This document shows, one piece after another, positions 22,965 to 27,885 of a stretch of 27,885 nucleotides of DNA. Within the stretch, counting starts at the first letter, position 1, and the number at the start of each line of letters is the position of its first letter. Under the pieces are notes generated by a model. The model saw nothing but the letters and a program-made list of their open reading frames with translations. It was not told where the DNA came from and made no database searches. The translations under genes were made by a program, and so were the position numbers. The DNA comes from an uncultured Clostridia bacterium (GTDB lineage Bacteria > Bacillota > Clostridia > Christensenellales > Aristaeellaceae), in contig CAKTTL010000029.1 of assembly GCA_934615235.1 (NCBI GenBank), positions 1 through 27,885 on the forward strand, given 5' to 3'.

Positions 22965-24164
22965 ATGCAACGCAGATCCGCCCGTCTCCCGTTCCTGTTC
23001 TCGGTCATGTTTTTCTATCATATCGCCGCGTATATGGTGCATCCGGTTACGCCGTCGCTGATTCAGGCGCTGGGGCTGGGCGATTACATGTTCGGCGTGA
23101 TGTTCGCCGCGATGAGCATCTGCAGCTTTCTCTTCTCGCCCTTCTGGGGGAAAATCAACAACTATATCAGCTCCCGCACGTCGCTGTTTCTCTGCTGCAT
23201 GGGCTATGCCGTGGGGCAGGTATTTTTCCGATTCGCGCGCGCGGAATGGCAGTTTATCGCGGCGCGCCTGTTTGCGGGCGTTTTCTGCGGCGGGTCGCTC
23301 GTGTGCTTCCTGACGTACATCGTTAACGTCTCCGAGCCGGAAAAGCGCGGCCGCAACCTGGCCATTAACGCGACGATGCTCACCGTCGCCGGAGCGTTCG
23401 GCTATTTTATCGGCGGGATGCTGGGGGAAATCGATATTTACCTGCCCGTCGACGGGCAGATCGCGCTGCTCGTGCTGACGGGCGTGGCTTTCCGCTTCGG
23501 CCTGGCAGACGACCGGCCCACGAAAACTGCCGTCCCGCCCGCCCGCGAGCTGGCGGCGGAATGCAACCCCTTCGCGCTTTTCGCGCACGCGGGCCAGCTG
23601 CTCTCGCCGCAGCTGATTGTGCTGTTCCTCTGCTGCACGTTCGCCTGCCTGGGCTGCACGGCGTTCGATCAGTCCTTCAACTATTATATCCGCGATCAGT
23701 TCGGCCTGTCGTCGAAGTATAACGGCAGCATCAAGGCCATTCTCGGCGTGATTTCGCTCGTTTCCAATTCGACCATCTGCATCTGGATTCTGCGCAAAAA
23801 TCAGACGCCGAAGTATCTCGTGCGCATCTTCGCCGTCTGCGCGGCGGCGATGCTGGGCGTGGTGCTGCTGACGGACTTTGTCCCCTTCGTGCTGGTCAAT
23901 GTGCTGTTCTTTATTTTCTATTATATCAGCCAGCCGCTGACGCAGACGCTCGTCGCCTCGCTGAGCGGCGAGACGAACAGCAACACCGTTATGGGACTTT
24001 ACAACGCCGTCTCCTCGCTGGGCAATATCCTTGGCGCGCTCATTTCCGGCTTTATCTACGGCATAAGCCCGCGGCTGCCGTTCATTTTCGGCTTCGCCGC
24101 GTTCGCGGTTTCGACGTTGCTGGCCGTGGTCTTCTATCGCCGCAGCCGTTCCGCCGCGGCTTGA
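22965..24164 (+). CDS. MFS transporter
   Basis: The 399-residue membrane protein has about twelve hydrophobic helices. The loop after helix 2 reads FFSPFWGKINNYISSR-like (LFSPFWGKINNY, 'G-K-x-N' in place of the classic GxxxDRxGRR), and the two halves have the usual MFS spacing (second half from about residue 205). It starts 18 bp after the response regulator stop, with only a weak ribosome site, so it probably rides on the kinase-regulator transcript. It may export or import a product tied to the sensed substrate; nothing fixes the cargo. Its stop codon lies inside the -35 box of the cupin promoter. Confidence 0.82.
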   Translation: MQRRSARLPFLFSVMFFYHIAAYMVHPVTPSLIQALGLGDYMFGVMFAAMSICSFLFSPFWGKINNYISSRTSLFLCCMGYAVGQVFFRFARAEWQFIAARLFAGVFCGGSLVCFLTYIVNVSEPEKRGRNLAINATMLTVAGAFGYFIGGMLGEIDIYLPVDGQIALLVLTGVAFRFGLADDRPTKTAVPPARELAAECNPFALFAHAGQLLSPQLIVLFLCCTFACLGCTAFDQSFNYYIRDQFGLSSKYNGSIKAILGVISLVSNSTICIWILRKNQTPKYLVRIFAVCAAAMLGVVLLTDFVPFVLVNVLFFIFYYISQPLTQTLVASLSGETNSNTVMGLYNAVSSLGNILGALISGFIYGISPRLPFIFGFAAFAVSTLLAVVFYRRSRSAAA

Positions 24165-24189
24165 CAGCCCCGATTGGAAACGTTATACT
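24161..24189 (+). promoter_or_regulatory. strong promoter of the cupin gene, overlapping the MFS stop codon
   Basis: Perfect TTGACA (24161-24166), 17-bp spacer and TATACT (24184-24189), about 33 bp ahead of the ATG at 24222. The TGA stop of the transporter gene is part of the -35 box. Confidence 0.82.
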
Positions 24190-24221
24190 GGCTCATAAAT
24201 GCAAAAAAAGAGGGGCTTTCG

Positions 24222-24560
24222 ATGAAAAACGACCGTTGGGTTTTCCATTCGTCCGCCGCAGCGCAACCTGCGGGCGAGGGCGTCACGCGCCGCGTTCTGG
24301 CCTATTGTCAGGATCTGATGTGCGTGGAGAACACGTTTGAAAAGGGCGCCTGCGGCGCGCTGCACCATCATCCGCATACGCAGATCACCTACGTCGTCAG
24401 CGGCAGATTCGAGTTCGAAATCGACGGCGAAAAGCGCGTCGTCACAGCGGGCGATACGATGCTGAAAATGAACGGCGTCACGCACGGCTGCGTCTGCCTG
24501 GAGGCCGGCGTGCTGCTGGATATCTTCACCCCCATGCGCGAGGATTTCGTGCGGGAGTGA
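24222..24560 (+). CDS. small cupin-domain protein
   Basis: The 112-residue protein is a single cupin barrel. Motif 1 reads HHHPHTQITYVVSG (residues 48-61), with histidines at 48-50 and 52 and Gln54 at the usual Glu/Gln metal position. Motif 2 has PG-like AGDTMLKMNGVTHGC with His88. It can therefore bind a divalent metal. Such small cupins are found as sugar or amino-acid metabolic enzymes or as effector-binding proteins; the sequence does not say which. It has its own promoter and terminator, so it is a single-gene unit. The ATG at 24222 is preceded by AGAGGGG. Confidence 0.82.
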   Translation: MKNDRWVFHSSAAAQPAGEGVTRRVLAYCQDLMCVENTFEKGACGALHHHPHTQITYVVSGRFEFEIDGEKRVVTAGDTMLKMNGVTHGCVCLEAGVLLDIFTPMREDFVRE

Positions 24561-24616
24561 CGGAAGATAAATTTCCCGCGCAGAGCGCGGAAAAGAATAT
24601 ACGCAGCTTATCAAAA

Positions 24617-24647
24617 GCGCGCGGATAAATTTCCGCGCGCCTTTTTT
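24617..24647 (+). terminator. Rho-independent terminator of the cupin gene
   Basis: GCGCGCGGA (24617-24625) pairs with TCCGCGCGC (24632-24640), followed by C and six T (24642-24647). Confidence 0.88.
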
Positions 24648-24659
24648 CGTCCGAAGCTA

Positions 24660-24687
24660 TTGACGCGCTTTTCTGCGCGGCTATAAT
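24660..24687 (+). promoter_or_regulatory. promoter of the membrane-flavodoxin fusion gene
   Basis: TTGACG (24660-24665), a 16-bp spacer and a perfect TATAAT (24682-24687), about 48 bp ahead of the ATG at 24736. Confidence 0.78.
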
Positions 24688-24735
24688 TGATACGTTCTTT
24701 ACCTCAGCTTTCGAAAAAAGGAGACCTCGTTTTTT

Positions 24736-25647
24736 ATGCGGATCCATTCGAGATACGAAGCCGCGCGGCGCGCGCTGCTGTTCTGGACGCTGTTTATCGG
24801 TATCGGCGCGGTCGGCGGCGCGAGCTGCATGCTGATCGACCCCAGCGGCGGGATTATGGGCATGGACGCGATGCTGCCCTATTTTCAGGTGCTGCCGTTC
24901 GCGGACGCGCTGTTTCAGAATTTCACGTTTCCCGGCTTTGCGCTGCTGATCGTCAACGGGCTGACGAATCTGACGGCCGCCGGGCTGCTTTTCGCTCGCA
25001 AAAGGGCGGGGGCCGTGCTCGGCTGCGTTTTCGGCGTAACGCTGATGCTCTGGATCTGCATCCAGTTTTATATCTTCCCGCTCAATTTCATGTCGACGGC
25101 CTTTTTCATCTTCGGCCTGTGCCAGGCGGCGACGGGCTACGCGGCGTGCGTGTTTCAAAAGCAGGAAGCTTTCCGCGTCCGCGGGGCGGACTATCCGAAC
25201 ATCCTGACGAACCCCGCGCGGCTGGTCGTGTATTTCTCCCGGATGGGCTATTGCAAAAAGCTCGCCTATGAGGAAGCGAACCGCACGGGCGCGGCCGTTT
25301 ACGAGCTTCGCTCGACCGAGCGCACCGAGGGCACGCCCGGCTTCTGGTGGTGCGGCCGCTACGGGATGCACCGCTGGGATATGCCCATCGAGCCGGTCGC
25401 CGTCGACCTGGCCGCATACGAGCATGTGACGATCTGCGCGCCGATCTGGGTGTTCTCCCTCGCCGCGCCGGTGCGCGCCTTCTGCCGCCAGTCCGCCGGC
25501 AGGCTCCGCGAGGTCGACTATATCCTCGTCCATCATACGAAGGGCCGGCACGAATACGCCGCCCGCGAGATGGACGCGCTGCTCGGCCTTTCCCATACGG
25601 CGCTGCGCAGCGTGCAGTGCAAAACCGGCCGTTTTGCCGAGCAGTAA
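24736..25647 (+). CDS. fusion of a four-helix membrane domain with a flavodoxin-like domain
   Basis: The 303-residue protein has two parts. Residues 1-140 hold about four hydrophobic helices (near 13-33, 63-86, 91-112 and 118-140). Residues 161-300 form a flavodoxin-like domain: LVVYFSRMGYCKKLAYEEA is the phosphate loop in altered form (SRMGYC in place of SxTGNT), followed by VTICAPIWVFSLAAPVRAF and VDYILVHHTKG. It should sit in the membrane with the flavodoxin part in the cytoplasm, perhaps passing electrons to or from a membrane partner. FMN binding is uncertain given the altered loop. An AGGAG site lies 12 bases upstream, a long spacing. The GNAT gene follows after ten bases. Confidence 0.78.
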   Translation: MRIHSRYEAARRALLFWTLFIGIGAVGGASCMLIDPSGGIMGMDAMLPYFQVLPFADALFQNFTFPGFALLIVNGLTNLTAAGLLFARKRAGAVLGCVFGVTLMLWICIQFYIFPLNFMSTAFFIFGLCQAATGYAACVFQKQEAFRVRGADYPNILTNPARLVVYFSRMGYCKKLAYEEANRTGAAVYELRSTERTEGTPGFWWCGRYGMHRWDMPIEPVAVDLAAYEHVTICAPIWVFSLAAPVRAFCRQSAGRLREVDYILVHHTKGRHEYAAREMDALLGLSHTALRSVQCKTGRFAEQ

Positions 25648-25657
25648 GGAGAAACGC

Positions 25658-26122
25658 ATGAACAAATCCCCGCGCCCGACCGTCCGTCCCTTTACCGAAG
25701 CCGACGAACCGGCGCTGTGCCTTCTGCTTGCCGACGAGGCGGTAATGCGCTACCTGGAACCGCCGTTTTCGCCGGAACGGACGAGAGCGTTCCTGCGCGA
25801 AGCGGGGCTGTGCGGCAGGCCGCTGATCTGGGCCGTCGACGGCGAGGACGGGCGTTTCATCGGCTACGTTATTTATCACGCCTACGATGAAACCAGCATG
25901 GAACTCGGCTGGGTGCTTGCCCGCAGCGCATGGGGACGCGGTTACGCCAGCGCGCTGACGCGCCTGATGATCGAACGCGCCCGTGCCGCCGGGAAGGCGC
26001 TTGTCCTCGAATGCGCCCCGGAACAGGCGGCGACGAAGCGAATCGCTGAAAAGTTCGGCTTCCGCTTCTGCGGGAAAAGCGGCGACTGCGAGGTCTTCCG
26101 GCTGGACGCGCAGGAGCCGTAA
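25658..26122 (+). CDS. GNAT-family N-acetyltransferase
   Basis: The 154-residue protein is one GNAT domain: PTVRPFTEADEPAL at the start, GYVIYHAYDETSMELGWVL in the central strands, and the acetyl-CoA loop SAWGRGYASAL (about 90-100), ending with AATKRIAEKFGFRF. It resembles RimJ/RimL-type acetyltransferases that modify protein N-termini or small amines; the acceptor is unknown. The TAAGGAG ribosome site contains the stop codon of the upstream fusion gene, so the two are cotranscribed and probably coupled. Confidence 0.88.
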   Translation: MNKSPRPTVRPFTEADEPALCLLLADEAVMRYLEPPFSPERTRAFLREAGLCGRPLIWAVDGEDGRFIGYVIYHAYDETSMELGWVLARSAWGRGYASALTRLMIERARAAGKALVLECAPEQAATKRIAEKFGFRFCGKSGDCEVFRLDAQEP

Positions 26123-26195
26123 CGCCGCGCCTGCGCGGCAAAAAACGCTTTACCCGGTTTGCTCTTTCTTTTATCCGCAAAGGCCATAACGCGCG

Positions 26196-26205
26196 CAAGC
26201 GCTTG
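26196..26205. promoter_or_regulatory. 10-bp palindrome overlapping the -35 box, candidate operator
   Basis: CAAGCGCTTG is a perfect palindrome with a central CG, the shape of LacI/CcpA-family half-site cores, and it shares three bases with the -35 of the next promoter. The repressor is not known. Confidence 0.35.
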
Positions 26206-26231
26206 TATTGTCCCCTTCATCCTTTTATAAT
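26203..26231 (+). promoter_or_regulatory. promoter of the PHP-domain gene
   Basis: TTGTAT (26203-26208), a 17-bp spacer and a perfect TATAAT (26226-26231). Transcription would start near 26238, which rules out the upstream ATG at 26208 and supports the TTG start at 26268. Confidence 0.78.
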
Positions 26232-26267
26232 GGCGGTATCATCTTCCACAGCAAGGAGGAACCGTCT

Positions 26268-27635
26268 TTGAAAACCGAACTGTATTACTTCGACGTTTAC
26301 CCCAAGGTTGTGCCCGCCGGACAGACGAGCCGAATCACTGTTCAGCCGCTCGGCCGGCAATCCAGCTTTCCCGCCTCGATCGACATAGAAGTAAAACCCC
26401 TGAACGATCGCAACTTCGACTTCGACGGCCGCGATCCCGTGCCGCAGGTGCTCACGCTCTCGCCCGACGCGGACGGATGCCTGCGCTTTGATTTCTTTTT
26501 CGAAATGGAAAGTGAATATTTTATTTCCTTCCTCAACAACAAGCAGAAAAAGATGCGCCTGTCCGTCTACGCCGTCCTGTCCGACCTGCAGGGGCGTTAC
26601 CCGTATTTGGGCGATACGCACGTACATTCCATCCACTCCGACGGCAGGGAAGCGCCCGAAATCGTCGCGGCCGATTACCGCAAGCAGGGCTTCGATTTCC
26701 TCGCGATGACCGATCATCACAACTACATGGGCTCTTTGAGCATGATCGCGGCCTACCGCGGCGTGCCGCTGAATATCGCGCTTATTCCGGGCGAAGAGGT
26801 GCATCTGCCGCACGACGCGGCGCATATCATCAGCTTCGGCGCGACGCACAGCGTCAATTTCATGGTGCAGACCAAGCGCGACGAAGTGAACGAGCGCTTC
26901 CCCGGCCTGAACCTGGAAAGCCTGCCGCCCGAGCAGTGGCGCGGCGATCCGGATACGCCCTGCTATTCCGAAGAAGAATACGAGCGCCAGGTATGGGCGC
27001 TGGCGGACGAGCTGAACCTGCCGCAAAACGGCGATCGTTTCGTTATCGCTTCCTCCACGTGGGCCGCGCGGCGCATTAAAGAAGCGGGCGGTCTGGCCGT
27101 TTTCCCGCATCCGTACTGGATCAACAACACCTTCAGCATCCCGCCGCGCGTGAGCGACGTATTCTTCGCGATGAACGAATTCGACGCGTTCGAGGTTTTC
27201 GGCGGCGAGCTGTATCTGGAACAGAACGAATCGCAGCTTTATCATTACATGGAAGCGCGCGCAAAGGGCACGAAGCTCGCCCCCGTCGGCGCGAGCGATT
27301 CGCACTCCGTCTATAACAACGATTCGGCGTATATCGGCAAGACGATCGTGCTCGCGCCGAAAAACGAGCGCGTTTCGCTGGTCGAATCCATGCGCGCGGG
27401 CTACTGCGTCGCGGTGGAATGCATCAGCAAGGAGTATCGCCTCTGCTCGTCCCTGCGACTGATCCGTTACGGGCGCTTCCTGATGGAGCATTACTTCCCG
27501 CTGCACGACGAGCTGTGCGTAGAGGAAGGCCGCCTGATGAAGGCGTATATCTGCGGCGATCCGGACGCGCTGGAAGCCCTCGCGCGCCTGCACGGCCGCA
27601 CAGAAAAGCTGATTCGGAAATATTTCGCCGTTTAA
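26268..27635 (+). CDS. PHP-domain metallohydrolase, CehA/McbA-like
   Basis: The 455-residue protein starts with TTG at 26268, with AAGGAGG (26253-26259) nine bases upstream. An N-terminal beta domain (about 1-105) precedes a PHP domain with the metal motifs YLGDTHVHSIHSDG (His118, His120), AMTDHHNY (Asp149, His150), IPGEEVHL (Glu176/177), FPHPYW and GASDSH. Members cleave phosphoesters or related bonds with a two- or three-metal centre; the N-terminal beta domain is usual in the CehA-like group. No signal peptide is seen, so it should be cytoplasmic. It is a single-gene unit with its own promoter and terminator; substrate unknown. Confidence 0.85.
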   Translation: MKTELYYFDVYPKVVPAGQTSRITVQPLGRQSSFPASIDIEVKPLNDRNFDFDGRDPVPQVLTLSPDADGCLRFDFFFEMESEYFISFLNNKQKKMRLSVYAVLSDLQGRYPYLGDTHVHSIHSDGREAPEIVAADYRKQGFDFLAMTDHHNYMGSLSMIAAYRGVPLNIALIPGEEVHLPHDAAHIISFGATHSVNFMVQTKRDEVNERFPGLNLESLPPEQWRGDPDTPCYSEEEYERQVWALADELNLPQNGDRFVIASSTWAARRIKEAGGLAVFPHPYWINNTFSIPPRVSDVFFAMNEFDAFEVFGGELYLEQNESQLYHYMEARAKGTKLAPVGASDSHSVYNNDSAYIGKTIVLAPKNERVSLVESMRAGYCVAVECISKEYRLCSSLRLIRYGRFLMEHYFPLHDELCVEEGRLMKAYICGDPDALEALARLHGRTEKLIRKYFAV

Positions 27636-27643
27636 CGGCAGAA

Positions 27644-27684
27644 AACAAAACAGGCTGTCTTATTGCAGGACAGCCTGTTTTGTT
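27644..27684. terminator. strong bidirectional terminator after the PHP-domain gene
   Basis: AACAAAACAGGCTGTC (27644-27659) pairs perfectly over 16 bp with 27669-27684, with T-rich and A-rich outer arms suited to termination in both directions. The inverted-repeat element begins at the very next base. Confidence 0.9.
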
Positions 27685-27812
27685 AGGGTGTATCTGAAAA
27701 AGGAAGAGACGACAGCTTGAGCGGATTTTTCGTCAGTTCAAGGAGGGAAACCGAAGGTTTAGCGGGGCTAAATCGGGGGCAATACCGCATAATTCGCGTG
27801 AAGGAGGACGAG

Positions 27813-27885
27813 ATGGATTTGCGTCGGATGCGAATTGCAGATTTCGCAGGCGTACCGGTGGTACGTCAAGAAAGCTGCAAGCAGC
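27813..27885 (+). CDS. possible partial reading frame inside the second element
   Basis: An ATG at 27813 follows AAGGAGG (27801-27807) with five-base spacing, and 24 codons stay open to the window edge (starting MDLRRMRIADF). The frame runs through the large hairpin, so it may be an accident of the repeat. No family is recognised. Confidence 0.25.
   Translation, partial: MDLRRMRIADFAGVPVVRQESCKQ
27835..27880. repeat. large imperfect palindrome in the second element
   Basis: TTGCAGATTTC (27835-27845) pairs with GAAAGCTGCAA (27870-27880) at 10 of 11 positions, and GTACC (27852-27856) with GGTAC (27860-27864) around a GGT loop. It is long enough to form a cruciform or RNA hairpin. Confidence 0.6.

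Larger units (their letters stand above)
27685..27885. mobile_element. second, longer relative of the inverted-repeat element, cut by the window end (copy 2)
   Basis: It opens with the same 17-bp end as copy 1 and matches it for 91 bp (27685-27775; 85 identical), including the TTTAG/CTAAA stem with a changed loop (TGGCG to CGGGG). It then differs completely. The new part holds an AAGGAGG site, an open ATG frame from 27813 and a large imperfect hairpin (27835-27880). No right end is seen. Confidence 0.6.

Noticed and set aside
24175..24207. cre-like (CcpA) site between the cupin promoter boxes, and another near 26194
   Set aside because: Each has three or four mismatches to the cre consensus; only the perfect palindrome at 26196-26205 was kept, as a generic operator candidate.
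26124..26139. GCCGCGC/GCGCGGC hairpin after the acetyltransferase gene
   Set aside because: It is followed by A, not T, and has a two-base loop, so it is not a credible terminator on the plus strand; no minus-strand gene needs one.

Overview
The window looks like a chromosomal segment of a GC-rich, Gram-positive-type anaerobe of the Bacillota (Clostridia, probably a gut lineage). The reasons are strong AAGGAGG-type ribosome binding sites, consensus sigma-A promoters, a class B sortase beside a wall-sorted surface protein, an EFR1-type flavodoxin/ferredoxin protein, a YesM/YesN-type two-component pair, and an LplABC-type sugar ABC importer with no ATPase gene of its own. The exact genus cannot be read from the sequence. 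No rRNA, tRNA or CRISPR array is visible.

Layout. (1) 1-540, minus strand: two small XRE-type regulators ending in a clear terminator. (2) 633-794: a 162-bp element with perfect 17-bp terminal inverted repeats; its left 91 bp recur at 27685-27775, just behind the last gene, in a longer relative that runs off the window. (3) 905-8616, plus strand: an exported C39-like cysteine peptidase, an EFR1 ferredoxin, a 1691-residue surface protein ending in an FPVTG sorting signal, and a class B sortase overlapping it by four bases. (4) 8719-19316, minus strand: ten closely packed genes read from 19316 downward. They encode a solute-binding protein, two permeases, a TIM-barrel sugar isomerase/epimerase, a Gfo/Idh/MocA dehydrogenase, a URO-D-family protein with a methyltransferase-like zinc motif, a DMT exporter, a PNPOx-like flavoprotein, a PepV-like dipeptidase and a CyuA-like cysteine desulfidase. 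(5) 19317-19726: a divergent AT-rich control region with three imperfect direct repeats. (6) 19727-24164, plus strand: sensor kinase, AraC-type response regulator and an MFS transporter. (7) 24222-27635, plus strand: short units with good promoters, holding a cupin, a membrane-flavodoxin fusion, a GNAT acetyltransferase and a PHP-domain metallohydrolase.

How the parts fit. The central block reads as a regulated carbohydrate or glycoside locus. The kinase/regulator pair probably senses the substrate and activates the divergent importer operon. The dehydrogenase and isomerase fit oxidation/epimerisation chemistry on the imported sugar. The URO-D-like protein lacks the HemE arginine motif but has H-x-C...C, so it may act on a methyl group and not on a porphyrin. 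The distal PepV-CyuA pair suggests cysteine release from dipeptides followed by desulfuration. The left block is a dedicated sortase-substrate pair. The most unusual items are the URO-D-like protein in a sugar operon, the two related inverted-repeat elements flanking the window, the FPVTG surface protein with its own class B sortase, the membrane-flavodoxin fusion, and a solute-binding protein without a lipobox cysteine.
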